Notes: generated from the sequence alone by a model not told the origin. Positions 35,879 through 44,874 are shown, counted from the first letter of the stretch. The stretch: 64,000 bases of DNA from Saccharococcus thermophilus (GCF_011761475.1 NZ_JAASRS010000001.1:1798001-1862000), one strand, 5' to 3'. Translations and numbers: made by a program.

Positions 35879-36823
35879 ATGGAAAAAGTCACAAAACCAA
35901 TGTACGGCGGTCAAGCGGTGATCGAAGGGGTCATGTTTGCTGGAAAAACACACTCTGTCACTGCCGTTCGCCGCAAAGATCGCACCATTGAATACTTCCG
36001 TTTGCCGCGCCAGGCAAATCCGACGCTCGCGTTTCTCAAAAAAATTCCGTTTGTTCGCGGCATTGTCGCGATTATTGAAGCGAGCGCAAGCGGAGCAAAA
36101 CATTTGCAGTTTGCTAGCGAACGCTATGATCTCGATCCAGGTGAAGAGGAAGCATTACAACCAGCGAAAACGGATTCGCCCAAACTTTCTCTCGTTCTTG
36201 GTGTGGCGGTCGTCGGAGTGTTGTCCTTTCTATTTGCTAAAACGATTTTTACGCTCGTTCCCGTCTTTTTAGCAGCATGTTTTAAGCCGCTGTTCCCGGG
36301 GAAAATGGCACAAATTTTGATTGAAGGAGCGTTTAAGCTTGTTTTGCTTCTCGCGTACATTTACTTTATTTCGATGACGCCGCTTATTAAACGCGTTTTC
36401 CAATATCATGGCGCAGAACATAAAGTCATCAATGCCTATGAAGCGGGACTGCCGCTTACGGTGGAAAATGTCCAGCGTTCATCACGGCTTCACTACCGCT
36501 GCGGCAGCAGCTTTATTCTATTCACCGTCATCGTCGGCATCTTTATCTATATGTTTGTACCAACAGATCCGCTTTGGCTAAGAATCGTCAACCGGCTCGC
36601 TCTCATTCCGGTTGTGCTTGGCGTCTCATTTGAAGTGTTGCAGTTTACAAATAAATTGAGAGATATCCCCGTTTTACGCTGGTTCGGCTATCCGGGGTTA
36701 TGGCTGCAGCTTTTGACAACCAAAGAGCCGACCGATGATCAAGTGGAAGTGGCGATCGCTTCCTTCCAAGAGCTGCTCCGTTTAGAAGAAAACATCGAAA
36801 TGGAAACGAAAGTTGTCCAGTAA
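35879..36823 (+). CDS. yqhQ: DUF1385 membrane protein YqhQ
   Basis: 314 residues; begins 'MEKVTKPMYGGQAVIEGVMF', the conserved DUF1385 N-terminus with 'GGQAVIEGVM'. Further conserved 'FQYHGAEHKVINAYE' and 'RLHYRCGSSFI' with His/Cys residues suggest metal or redox chemistry, and at least four TM helices follow residue 100. The ATG at 35879 is preferred over a TTG four codons earlier. Function is not known with certainty. Divergent from yqhR. Confidence 0.9.
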   Translation: MEKVTKPMYGGQAVIEGVMFAGKTHSVTAVRRKDRTIEYFRLPRQANPTLAFLKKIPFVRGIVAIIEASASGAKHLQFASERYDLDPGEEEALQPAKTDSPKLSLVLGVAVVGVLSFLFAKTIFTLVPVFLAACFKPLFPGKMAQILIEGAFKLVLLLAYIYFISMTPLIKRVFQYHGAEHKVINAYEAGLPLTVENVQRSSRLHYRCGSSFILFTVIVGIFIYMFVPTDPLWLRIVNRLALIPVVLGVSFEVLQFTNKLRDIPVLRWFGYPGLWLQLLTTKEPTDDQVEVAIASFQELLRLEENIEMETKVVQ

Positions 36824-36843
36824 CATGTAAGGGGGTGGACTCA

Positions 36844-37160
36844 TTGCGGCGCGGTACCATTCATCCGCTTGTCGGGATTACCCTTTTTCTCGGAGTGCTC
36901 GGCATTCTATACACGCTTTTCTCCCATCCGACTGCTCTGTTTCGCAAAATTTTGTTCGTGATGCTCGTCATCGCAGCAATATACGTTTTCTATCATTTTA
37001 TGTATCAACGCCGTACAAACAAAGACCATCTTGCCTATTTAAAAGCGGTGCGTCAATCGAAAAAACTCCATCCCCAAGCGGCGAGAAAACAAAAAACATC
37101 CAATGCTCATCTAAAGATGAAACGGCCGCCGAGAAAACGGGCGTCAACGACCCATTTAAC
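36844..37160 (+). pseudogene. yqhP: YqhP (SA1362-family) membrane protein, 5' part, interrupted by IS1634
   Basis: Encodes the first 105 codons: 'RRGTIHPLVGITLFLGVLGI' and a second TM 'ILFVMLVIAAIYVFYHF', then a basic tail. Start TTG with AAGGGGGTGG upstream, 20 bases after yqhQ. The IS1634 insertion at 37161 replaces the native C-terminus (17 residues at 39048-39102) with the element-encoded 'SHFAPSRRKSGGFFRSDVE', giving a 125-residue product. The membrane part is whole and may still function. Confidence 0.75.
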
Positions 37161-39047
37161 CTCACATTTCGCACCCTCTCGACGAAAATCGGGAGGATTT
37201 TTTCGTTCCGATGTCGAATGAATCCTTGACACACAAGGAACGTAAAGGAGTTTTTCACTTATGAACGTTCAAGTCAAAAAGGTCTATCGCAATTCTTATT
37301 TGAATATAATAAGTGCCCTATTCAAGAAACTGGGTCTGCCTCAATTGATTGACCATCTCGTGCCCGTCGATCCGCAGTGCCAAACGCGAGTCAGCGATGC
37401 CGTTCAGGCCATCCTCTACAATGTGTTTGACGGCCGGCAAGCCCTTGTTCACTTGGAACATTGGGCTCAGGAGGTCGATTGTGAGAAACTCATCCGTCCC
37501 GATCTCCATCCTTCCTGGTTGAACGACGATGCGTTGGCCCGTCATCTCGATCGCCTGTATGAGGCTGGCATTCACAACGTCATCAGCACTTGCTTGATTC
37601 ATATTTATCGAAAAGAAGGCCTTTCCCTCCGAGCCTTCCACGCCGATACGACGGACAAGACCGTTTACGGCGCGTATGAATCGGCCTCGTTAGAGGCCTT
37701 ACAAATCACACATGGCTACAACCGCCATCATCGTTGGCAAAAACAGATCGGTTTCGGACTGGTCGGCAACGAGGACGGCATCCCGTTTTACGGCGATGTG
37801 CACGATGGCAACCTGCCCGATAAAACATGGAATCCCGAGGTGCTGTCTCGTGTCCATGAACAGCTGAAGCAGGCCAAAATCGAAGACGAATGGATTTACG
37901 TGGCCGATTCCGCCGCGATGACGAAAGAGACCCTGGCGCAAACCAAAGCGGCCAACGCCTTTTTGATCACCAGAGGCCCTTCGTCGCTCCGGATCGTGAA
38001 AACCGCGCTGGCCGAAGCGGATGCTGAGGACACGACGTGGAGCGATCCCTTTACGTTGGCGGAGAGAAACGGCGCCACGTACCGGGTATGGGAAACGGCC
38101 TCGACGTATGAAGGCCACCCCGTTCGGCTGATCGTTGTTGAATCGAGCGCGCTCGACCAGCGAAAAGGAAAGACGCTTGAAAAAGAACGAACCAAAGAAG
38201 CGGAGCTTCTTCGCGAGGAACAAGCCCGTTGGGAGCGTCACCCCTTCTCCTGCCGGGAAGATGCCGAACAAGCCTTGGCGTCCCTCAAGGCGTCCCTTCG
38301 CCCCCGGTTTCATCGGGTTGAGGCCGCGGTCGAAGAGATCGTACGCCTGAAAAAACGGCGCGGACGGCCGAAAAAAGGGGCGGAACCCGAGGTGGAGACG
38401 CTGTATTTCTTGCACCTTGACGTCGAATTCGACCAAGACGCGTGGGAACAGGCGAGACGGAAAGCGTCCCGGTTTGTCCTTGTCACGACCGTTCCGAAGG
38501 AATGGAAGGGCCAACCCATGGATGCCCAAGAGATCTTGAAGCTGTATAAAGGGCAGATCTCGGTGGAAATGAACTTCGCTTTTTTGAAAGATCCGTTTTT
38601 CACGGATGAGATTTACGTCAAAAAACCAGAACGGGTCGCAGTATTAGGCTATTTGTTTCTGTTGGCCTTGGCTATTTACCGCGTTTTTCAGCGCCGAGTG
38701 CGTCAGTTTATTACTCCAGAACACCCGTTGAAGGGTCCTGGAGGCCGCAAGCTGACCCGGCCGACGGGACAGGCGATTTTTCAGCTGTTTCAATATGTGA
38801 ACGTCGTCCTGTTCAAGCTGCCGGATGGGCGCATCCAACGCTCACTGGATCGCTCCCTTACCCCTGATCAGCGAAGGATTCTGCAGGGATTGGGCATGGA
38901 TGAGAGCATCTACGTGTAACGTGATACGGAACGACCAGCGATGGTAAAAAAAGGATTGCCATCGCTCGTTGTGTTGGTCAAAAAGTTATTCTGAAAAACT
39001 AAATAAAAAATCCTTTGTTTTGACCTTGTTAGGGTGCGAAATGTGAG
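37161..39047 (+). mobile_element. IS1634-type insertion sequence, copy 3
   Basis: 1887 bp, same ends as copies 1 and 2, flanked by the 6-bp direct repeat TTTAAC (37155-37160 and 39048-39053). It interrupts the last codons of yqhP, in the same orientation. Confidence 0.94.
37261..38919 (+). CDS. IS1634-type transposase (copy 3)
   Basis: 552 residues, identical to the proteins at 4597-6255 and 8278-9936; see the first copy for motifs. Intact start, ribosome site and stop. Three identical proteins in 35 kb argue for current or very recent transposition. Confidence 0.93.
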   Translation: MNVQVKKVYRNSYLNIISALFKKLGLPQLIDHLVPVDPQCQTRVSDAVQAILYNVFDGRQALVHLEHWAQEVDCEKLIRPDLHPSWLNDDALARHLDRLYEAGIHNVISTCLIHIYRKEGLSLRAFHADTTDKTVYGAYESASLEALQITHGYNRHHRWQKQIGFGLVGNEDGIPFYGDVHDGNLPDKTWNPEVLSRVHEQLKQAKIEDEWIYVADSAAMTKETLAQTKAANAFLITRGPSSLRIVKTALAEADAEDTTWSDPFTLAERNGATYRVWETASTYEGHPVRLIVVESSALDQRKGKTLEKERTKEAELLREEQARWERHPFSCREDAEQALASLKASLRPRFHRVEAAVEEIVRLKKRRGRPKKGAEPEVETLYFLHLDVEFDQDAWEQARRKASRFVLVTTVPKEWKGQPMDAQEILKLYKGQISVEMNFAFLKDPFFTDEIYVKKPERVAVLGYLFLLALAIYRVFQRRVRQFITPEHPLKGPGGRKLTRPTGQAIFQLFQYVNVVLFKLPDGRIQRSLDRSLTPDQRRILQGLGMDESIYV

Positions 39048-39102
39048 TTTAACGGTCATCGATGGAAAAAAAAGCAAAAAAAAGAATCGAGCGTCTTTTT
39101 AG
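39048..39102 (+). pseudogene. yqhP 3' remnant beyond the IS
   Basis: Joining 37160 to 39054 (one TTTAAC removed) continues the yqhP frame as 'TVIDGKKSKKKNRASF' then TAG at 39100-39102. This is the displaced native C-terminus, basic like the upstream tail, and is no longer translated with yqhP. It runs into the terminator at 39079-39119. Confidence 0.65.
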
Positions 39103-39119
39103 CTTGATTCTTTTTTTTC
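39079..39119. terminator. Bidirectional terminator between yqhP and yqhO
   Basis: AAAAAAAGAATC-AGC / GCT-GATTCTTTTTTTT around a nine-base loop; A-rich and T-rich arms allow use from both strands. It serves yqhQ-yqhP on the plus strand and yqhO on the minus strand. Confidence 0.75.
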
Positions 39120-39186
39120 ATAAAACCAATCGCTCTTTTTTGGGCAGCAACACGATGCTAAGAAGCTATCATGCTTGCTTCCTGTT

Positions 39187-40071
39187 TCAATACGTCCAAT
39201 TTTTTAAAAATTGTTCCGTTCTTTCTCTTCCATATCGAATTAAGCTGTCTCTCGCTTCAGGGGTGATGGAAAATTCCGTGGATAAAACATTTTTAACAGG
39301 AAGAAACACAATATTTTTTTCATGGCGCCGCGAGATGTAACGGGCGTCATGAGCTTCTTTCATGGCGACAAACAGCGCTTCATATAAATCAATCGCATTG
39401 TTAATTTTCCGCTTTGGCCTTTCCACCAGCTTCGCGCTTAACTGTATGCCAAGAACAGGTCGTTTTTTTACTTTCTTTTCCTCATCGAATAAAAAAAGCG
39501 GGAAATTGCTGAGCACGCCTCCGTCGACGATAACGCATTTTCCTTCCTTTGTCTGCAATTTGACCGGTTCGAAAAAATATGGAATGCTAATGCTCATCCG
39601 CACCGCCTTTGCGACAGGAAACGATGCCGGATCCATCCCGTATTGCGGCAAATCATCCGGCAAAATTAGCATTCGTCCATTTGTTACATCCGATGCAACA
39701 ATATATAAACTTTCTTTTGGCAAATCGGCAAACGTTTTTATGCCCCGTGCCGCCAATATCTCTTCTAGCCATTGTTGCAACGCTTCACCTTTATACAATC
39801 CCATTCGCCAATAAATTCGTACCCATTTCCATACGGAAAATGGCAACAGATATTTCCGCTCATCCAGAAAACACTGCAGTTCCAATCCATCCAGCAACTC
39901 AATCATTTCCTTGCTTGTGTAACCCGCGGCGATCAACGCAGCAATAAGCGATCCCGCGCTCGTCCCAGCAAGCCGTTTCCAGCGCAGTCCTTTCGCTTCA
40001 ATCGCTTCATAGGCACCAAGGAATGCAAGTCCTTTCATACCACCGCCAGAAAATACGATGTCAATATCCAA
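39187..40071 (-). CDS. yqhO: Patatin-like phospholipase family protein YqhO
   Basis: 294 residues with the patatin Ser-Asp dyad: oxyanion loop 'SGGGMKG' (about 8-14), nucleophile Ser in 'GTSAGSL' (about 36-42), and Asp in 'VIVDGGVLSNFP'. Predicted lipid acyl hydrolase; substrate unknown. Start TTG behind AAGGGGGAGA. It neighbours mntR, as in B. subtilis. Confidence 0.9.
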   Translation of the reverse strand: MDIDIVFSGGGMKGLAFLGAYEAIEAKGLRWKRLAGTSAGSLIAALIAAGYTSKEMIELLDGLELQCFLDERKYLLPFSVWKWVRIYWRMGLYKGEALQQWLEEILAARGIKTFADLPKESLYIVASDVTNGRMLILPDDLPQYGMDPASFPVAKAVRMSISIPYFFEPVKLQTKEGKCVIVDGGVLSNFPLFLFDEEKKVKKRPVLGIQLSAKLVERPKRKINNAIDLYEALFVAMKEAHDARYISRRHEKNIVFLPVKNVLSTEFSITPEARDSLIRYGRERTEQFLKNWTY

Positions 40072-40141
40072 CGCTGTCTCCCCCTTACTTGCCCGTTTAT
40101 ATATATGTAAGAAGGAGAAAAGCGATTTAGTACGAAAAACA

Positions 40142-40170
40142 AAAAAGAGTAAGCCTTTCCTTACTCTTCT
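40142..40170 (-). terminator. Terminator of mntR
   Basis: GAGTAAGG / CCTTACTC-type stem followed by TTTTTTGTTTTT on the minus strand; it overlaps the last three codons of mntR. Confidence 0.7.
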
Positions 40171-40586
40171 TGTTCGTTACGTTTTTGAATGTTTCGAAGC
40201 GCCTCAATGCGGTTTGGATCTTCCTGAAAATATTGCACTAAATCGCCGATGCGGTCGATTGCGTTCCAGCTTAAATGGTGTTCAATTCCCTCAACGTCGC
40301 GGTAAATATTCTCCTCATCCACGCCGATAATGCGCAGAAACTGCTCGAGCAGTTCGTGGCGATATACAAGCCGCTTGCCGATTTTCTTTCCTTTCGCCGT
40401 CAACACTAAACCGCGGTATTTTTCATAAACTAAATATTCGTCCTTGTCCAATTTTTGCACCATTTTTGTCACCGAGGAGGGATGTACGGACAATGCCTCC
40501 GCGATATCAGATACGCGGGCATATCCTTTTTCTTCAATTAAATTATATATTTGTTCAATATAATCTTCCATGCTTGGTGTCGGCAA
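40161..40586 (-). CDS. mntR: Manganese-responsive transcriptional regulator MntR
   Basis: DtxR-family repressor of Mn uptake and activator of Mn efflux. 141 residues: winged helix (1-70, '[20 protein letters not shown]') and dimerisation domain with the Mn ligands Asp8 ('MEDYIEQ' region), Glu11, and His77/Glu99/Glu102/His103 in the 'RHELLEQFL' and '[11 protein letters not shown]' segments. Start is TTG with GGAGGGG seven bases upstream. An IS256 copy lies 21 bases upstream of the start and separates the gene from its promoter at 42079-42106. Confidence 0.95.
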   Translation of the reverse strand: MPTPSMEDYIEQIYNLIEEKGYARVSDIAEALSVHPSSVTKMVQKLDKDEYLVYEKYRGLVLTAKGKKIGKRLVYRHELLEQFLRIIGVDEENIYRDVEGIEHHLSWNAIDRIGDLVQYFQEDPNRIEALRNIQKRNEQEE

Positions 40587-40607
40587 TTTCTGTCCCCTCC
40601 AGTAAAC

Positions 40608-42041
40608 GATGATGTATAAAAGTTTGTGTAAAGCATTTTGCTAGAACAAAAGAAAAAAGGTAGGGTATTCTCTGATTGGACCAAAAATCTTAGAGAAAGG
40701 AGTACCCTACCTATGTCTAAAAGAAGTATACCGAATGTCGACTGGGCAAATCAACTGGAAAGTGTCATTCGTCAGTTTGTGAAGGAAAAATTAGAGCTGA
40801 TTATGCGGGAAGAAATCAAACATTTCCTCGAAATCGAACAGGCTGGAACGCCGAATATGAGAAACGGCTACTATCAGCGAAATCTAGATACGCAATATGG
40901 CCGGATTGAGGGTCTTTTGGTTCCAAGAGACCGAAACGGGGAATTTCAAACACAGTTGTTTGCCCCTTATCAACGCCACACCGGCTGGCTGGAGGAAGCC
41001 ATCATTAGGATGTATCAAAGTGGCATGAGTACACGGGAAATTGGCAAGTTTATCGAACGAATTCTAGGAAATGCTTATTCTCCAGCGACGATCAGCCGTA
41101 TTACCGATGTCGTGAAAGAAGACATCGAGAAATGGCACCATCGTCCACTATCCAAACGTTATTCTGTCTTATATTTGGACGGCTTGTACGTGAAACTTCG
41201 CCGCGATACGGTAGAGAAAGAAGTCATTTATGTGGTGTTAGGAGTGAATGAAGAAGGGTATCGAGAAATTCTGGATTTCTTCGTGGGAGGACAAGAAAGC
41301 GCCTATGGATGGCAGGAAATTCTTCAACACCTCTACCAAAGAGGCGTCAAGGAAGTGCTTCTTGGCGTCTTCGATGGCCTTCCGGGGCTGGAGGAAGCCT
41401 TTAAGGCGGTGTATCCGAAAGCCGATGTGCAGCGCTGTGTCGTGCACAAAGTCCGCAACACCCTCAGCCGTGTTCGGAAAAAAGACCAATTCGAAGTGGC
41501 CGAGGATCTCAAGCTGATTTATCGCGCGCCGAATAAGGAGATGGCGTTACAAATGTTTCAACAGTTTGAGTCGAAATGGTCCAGCAAATATCCAAGAGAA
41601 GTTCAATCTTGGGCCAATGAGTTGGATGTCCTCCTTACATTTATGGATTATCCAAGCAGTATTCGAAGTGTGATTTACACGACGAATGTCATCGAACGAA
41701 CGATCAAAGAGATTCGGAAACGTCTAAAGCCGATGAACAGTTTGAGCAGTTTAGAAGCCGCGGAAAAAGTCGTGTATTTGACCATCCAAGATTTTAATGA
41801 GAAATGGGCAGGGCGAAAGTTAAGAGGATTTGCCGAAGCGCAGGAAGCCCTTCAACGAATGTTTGAAGAACGTTATTGTTAACCAAATATTGTAAATAAA
41901 CAAAATAAGGGGATTCTCCCTTTCCACACAAGAGACTGAATATTCAGTCTCCTGTGTGGAGAAAATCAGTCCCCTATCAATTCAAATCCATTTCAGAGAA
42001 ACCCTACCCCATTTACATTACACAAAATTCTTGACGGTACC
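40608..42041 (+). mobile_element. IS256-family insertion sequence, copy 2
   Basis: 1434 bp with ends GATGATGTATAAAAG at 40608 and the complement of GGTACCGTCAAGAA to 42041, flanked by the 8-bp direct repeat CAGTAAAC (40600-40607 and 42042-42049). The left repeat abuts the mntR ribosome site, so the element sits in the mntR leader. The transposase points away from mntR. Confidence 0.94.
40713..41882 (+). CDS. IS256-family (mutator-type) transposase, copy 2
   Basis: 389 residues from 'MSKRSIPNVDW' behind AAAGGAG; same catalytic landmarks as the 11479-12648 copy, differing by one residue (Gly in 'ESAYGWQEI'). Intact. Confidence 0.93.
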   Translation: MSKRSIPNVDWANQLESVIRQFVKEKLELIMREEIKHFLEIEQAGTPNMRNGYYQRNLDTQYGRIEGLLVPRDRNGEFQTQLFAPYQRHTGWLEEAIIRMYQSGMSTREIGKFIERILGNAYSPATISRITDVVKEDIEKWHHRPLSKRYSVLYLDGLYVKLRRDTVEKEVIYVVLGVNEEGYREILDFFVGGQESAYGWQEILQHLYQRGVKEVLLGVFDGLPGLEEAFKAVYPKADVQRCVVHKVRNTLSRVRKKDQFEVAEDLKLIYRAPNKEMALQMFQQFESKWSSKYPREVQSWANELDVLLTFMDYPSSIRSVIYTTNVIERTIKEIRKRLKPMNSLSSLEAAEKVVYLTIQDFNEKWAGRKLRGFAEAQEALQRMFEERYC

Positions 42042-42078
42042 CAGTAAACCATTGTAAGAAAAAAATAACAATCAGTAT

Positions 42079-42106
42079 TATTATATCATGGAGTCTTAAA
42101 ATGACA
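42079..42106 (-). promoter_or_regulatory. Displaced native mntR promoter
   Basis: On the minus strand -35 TTGTCA (42106-42101), 16-base spacer, -10 TATAAT (42084-42079). It points at mntR, but the IS256 copy now lies between. With the IS removed the start site would be about 50 bases from the mntR codon. It follows directly after the stop of the splB remnant. Confidence 0.65.
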
Positions 42107-42109
42107 AGG

Positions 42110-42235
42110 ATTACGTAAAATATTGCACCGCTGCTCCCGGAAAAAATTCGGCGACATAGCGGCGCATCGTCATCTCCAGCCGCTGGGCATCGTCATCCGG
42201 GTACACGTATTTGCCGATTCCGTACCTTCCCCATT
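42110..42235 (-). pseudogene. C-terminal remnant resembling spore photoproduct lyase
   Basis: About 40 codons ending at TAA 42110: 'RYGIGKYVYPDDDAQRLEM' and '...RRYVAEFFPGAAVQYFT'. The 'GIGKYVY...FFP.A...YF' pattern and terminal position recall SplB C-termini; I give this from memory of the family, so it is moderate. No upstream part remains; at about 42226 the sequence changes character. It marks a deletion end. Confidence 0.4.
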
Positions 42236-42361
42236 ATACTTGCGTAGAACAAAAATATCGTATGATGTTGCCTTACAACTGCAAACTTTTGTTCATATTT
42301 CATTCATAAAAATGATGTAACATATATATATATCGATATGTAAATTAGAGGTGGTGATAAA

Positions 42362-42890
42362 GTGGAAAAACGACAACAAGAAAAACTTGATTTTCGTGCC
42401 TTTTTTCGACTCATTCAAACGACCCAACCCTCAAAGGTAGTGATGGTTACCGCGCTTTCTTTAAGTTTGATGGCGACACTGGTAAACTTAGCGGTTCCGA
42501 TGTTTACCAAACATTTAGTCGACGGTTTTACGCTAGCTACGTTACATAAAACCACTATCGCGTTGCTCATCGAGGCGTTTGTGGCGCAAACGTTTGCGAG
42601 CGGATTTTCTATTTATTTCATCAATCATACGGGCAGAACCATCGTTTCTCGCCTTCGAGAACGACTATGGAAAAAATTATTAGCACTTCCCATCTCTTAT
42701 TACGATCGTTATCGCACCGGTGAAACGGTCAGCCGCGTGACGAATGACACAGCTATTGTCAAAAGCTTGATTACCGAGCAGGTGGCAAACTTTTTGAACG
42801 GCGTCATTTCCATGATTGGCTCGGATCGTTTTGCTTTTATATTTAGACTGGAAAATGACGCTGATGATGTTCATTTTGCTTCCACCGCAA
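42362..42890 (+). pseudogene. BmrA-like ABC exporter fragment (truncated and frameshifted)
   Basis: N-terminal 150 or so residues of a multidrug ABC half-transporter: 'PMFTKHLVDGF', 'RLRERLWKKLLALPISYYD' and 'TGETVSRVTNDTAIVKSLIT' match the BmrA transmembrane domain. Start GTG behind AGAGGTGG. After 'NGVISMIGS' one extra G near 42823 shifts the frame; the +1 frame continues 'IVLLLYLDWKMTLMMFILL' to about 42887, then stops. The rest, including the nucleotide-binding domain, is gone. Not functional. Confidence 0.75.
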
Positions 42891-42989
42891 TAATCAGCAA
42901 AACTTTTTTCATCCATTGTTTGTTGAACAATTTGTCTGACAACGATTGATCCATAATTTTTAAGATCGAGTTTCTGCCTTTTCACTAAA

Positions 42990-44021
42990 TTAACTGCGAT
43001 CAAGCTCCCAGCGAAACCAACGGGCGTGCCCATCTGCTTCCCCTATGATTTTGTTGTATTCCTTGCCATCAACAAAGCAGTCAAGATGCAGCTTCATATC
43101 CCACATATTGTTATACAAATGAAAGATATTTCTCGTTTGGCCGATTTCCTTAATCCGCTCTAGCAACATATGTTTCGCATCGTCTGGAATTTGATTGGCC
43201 ACATGTGTATGAAAAACGCATATAGCGGTATCTTCCGGAATCGTCGCCGCGATATTAGGCAAGAGCGCTATTCCATCTCCTTCTACGAAGCGGACAGGCG
43301 TTTGCTGCAGGCAGCGGGCGGCTTTTTGAAACAATTCTCGCCGCTCTTTATGCTCCGGCCAAATAAGCGCTTGCATCCATAACCGGTCTTCTTCGTTTTC
43401 CAAGTCATTCACATGCAAATCAACTCCCACCCGTTCCGCAACCGGAGGACTTTTCGGCAGCAAAAATGGAAAGCGCTCTCCGCGAATTTCGGAGGTGATT
43501 AAAACATTGGAATGCGGGTTTCCGTATGTTTCATGCAGGCCGTAATCGTACCGGTACTTGTCCCACGCCAGCTGCAAACCGGCGCTTGTGCCAATTTCAA
43601 TAAGCGATAAAGGCTTTTTGACCATATCATAAATAAAACAAAAACTCGGATACAAATACGCACAACGCCGAACTTCATTCGTCTGCACGAGTTTACTTGC
43701 CAAAATTGCTGTAATGTCTTCTTGATAATGGATGCAGAAATCACGGAAATAAGGGAAAGCGTGCTGCGGGTTTCGCGGCCGATCGACTATACTTCCATAA
43801 AAATCGCGCAGCTCATGCATATATCCTTTGAGCAATAAATAATGCACCGCTCCAAATAACAAGTTCGGAATCGGCTGACCGCTTCGAGCGGCTGAAGCAA
43901 GGCGCAACATTTCCTCATCTTCGGCGATGTTTAATGACAGCTGTTCGTACAGTTCACTAGACCCACGGCATTCGTGAATGGCAAAGCGGCGAAACCGTTC
44001 AGAAATCATCTCTAACGACAT
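42990..44021 (-). CDS. DUF2332 domain-containing protein
   Basis: 343 residues, a full-length DUF2332 protein: 'RFRRFAIHECRGSSELYEQL' N-terminus, and 'LIEIGTSAGLQLAWDKYRYDYG', a glycine-rich segment similar to a SAM-binding motif, followed by 'VRFVEGDGIALLPNIAATIP' and 'AICVFHTHVANQIP'. Suggests a methyltransferase-like fold; no known reaction. ATG behind AGGAGA. It sits in the lineage-specific block between mntR and lipM. Confidence 0.82.
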   Translation of the reverse strand: MSLEMISERFRRFAIHECRGSSELYEQLSLNIAEDEEMLRLASAARSGQPIPNLLFGAVHYLLLKGYMHELRDFYGSIVDRPRNPQHAFPYFRDFCIHYQEDITAILASKLVQTNEVRRCAYLYPSFCFIYDMVKKPLSLIEIGTSAGLQLAWDKYRYDYGLHETYGNPHSNVLITSEIRGERFPFLLPKSPPVAERVGVDLHVNDLENEEDRLWMQALIWPEHKERRELFQKAARCLQQTPVRFVEGDGIALLPNIAATIPEDTAICVFHTHVANQIPDDAKHMLLERIKEIGQTRNIFHLYNNMWDMKLHLDCFVDGKEYNKIIGEADGHARWFRWELDRS

Positions 44022-44072
44022 CTTTATCTTCTCCTCTCGCCTTCTAATTCTCCAGTAATTGGATATAGATGA

Positions 44073-44390
44073 CTAACGCCCCCATTGACGCTCCTGTTCT
44101 TTCGTATAAATGGCGTATGTCACCTCGAGCATTTCCTCCATCGTCCACCCTTCACAGTCAAAAAAGGAAAACGGAATCTCGCGATACATATCGCCAAACG
44201 TTTCATACGGCTGCAATGCCATCACTTTTACTTTCACAGTTTTCTTTTCATCAGGCACTTTTACAAATTCGATGATATCCCCGACTTGATGCCGCGGCGC
44301 TTTCCGTCATATAACCGCACTTCCACCGTTTTCTTTCCAGATTGGATGGAGCGGAAAGGTCTCTTATACAATCCCATTTGATGAATCATT
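44073..44390 (-). pseudogene. ASCH-domain protein with a one-base frameshift
   Basis: Starts at ATG 44390 ('MIHQMGLYKRPFRSIQSGKK', GGAGGAG upstream) and reads 'TVEVRLYDGKRRGIKSG' before the frame breaks at a run of four G; one more G would continue 'DIIEFVKVPDEKKTVKVKV' to '...YTKEQERQWGR' at 44073. Restored length about 105 residues, typical of ASCH domains, which resemble RNA-binding PUA folds. Either a real frameshift or a homopolymer sequencing error. The 3' part alone appears as a 61-residue frame. Confidence 0.65.
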
Positions 44391-44499
44391 CATTTCTCCT
44401 CCGCCTCTTTTAAAAAAACTCCCCTTTTCTCCCATTATCTATCATGACGTTCCATTCCAGCAATGGTACAATGGAGTCAATAGAAAGAAGGGGCACAAA

Positions 44500-44874
44500 A
44501 TGGCGCAAGAATTAATCGAATTGCTTCGCACCGTTTTAAAAGAAGAGCGGCAGCCGGTTCATGAGCAACTCGCTCGTCTCGAAGAGGGACAACAGCGGCT
44601 CGAAGAAAATCAACTTCGCTTGGAAGAACGACAGCAGCGGTTGGAAGAGCGGCAGCAACGTTGGGAAGAAAAACTAGACAATTTCATGATGGAAACAAGA
44701 AGCCATTTCAAAAAAATTGATGATGAACTGGCCGGGCACCGCCGGATGTTTGAGCTGCTTTCCAATGACTGGAGAAACGCGAAAATCGACATCGACTATT
44801 TAAGCGCAAAAACTGGAAAGCATGACGTGGAAATTCATCAAATAAAGAAACGGCTCGAATTGCAGCAGCTATAA
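44500..44874 (+). CDS. Coiled-coil hypothetical protein with heptad repeats
   Basis: 124 residues. The middle repeats a seven-residue unit of the type QQRLEER/QLRLEER at about 30-62, giving a continuous coiled coil, followed by 'MMETRSHFKKIDDELAGHRR' and a second helical stretch. The ATG lies behind AAGAAGGGG. Similar repeat proteins are common in Geobacillus; role unknown. Repeat number probably varies between strains by slippage. Confidence 0.6.
   Translation: MAQELIELLRTVLKEERQPVHEQLARLEEGQQRLEENQLRLEERQQRLEERQQRWEEKLDNFMMETRSHFKKIDDELAGHRRMFELLSNDWRNAKIDIDYLSAKTGKHDVEIHQIKKRLELQQL

Noticed and set aside
42680-43033. Minus-strand 117-residue frame overlapping the ABC fragment
   Set aside because: Its middle is the complement of the exporter frame. 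The start ('KRQKLDLKNYGSIVVRQIV') looks somewhat protein-like but matches nothing I can name; left unannotated.
44610-44792. Antisense Ser/Arg-rich frame in the coiled-coil gene
   Set aside because: It is the complement of the QRLEE heptads and carries no start signal.
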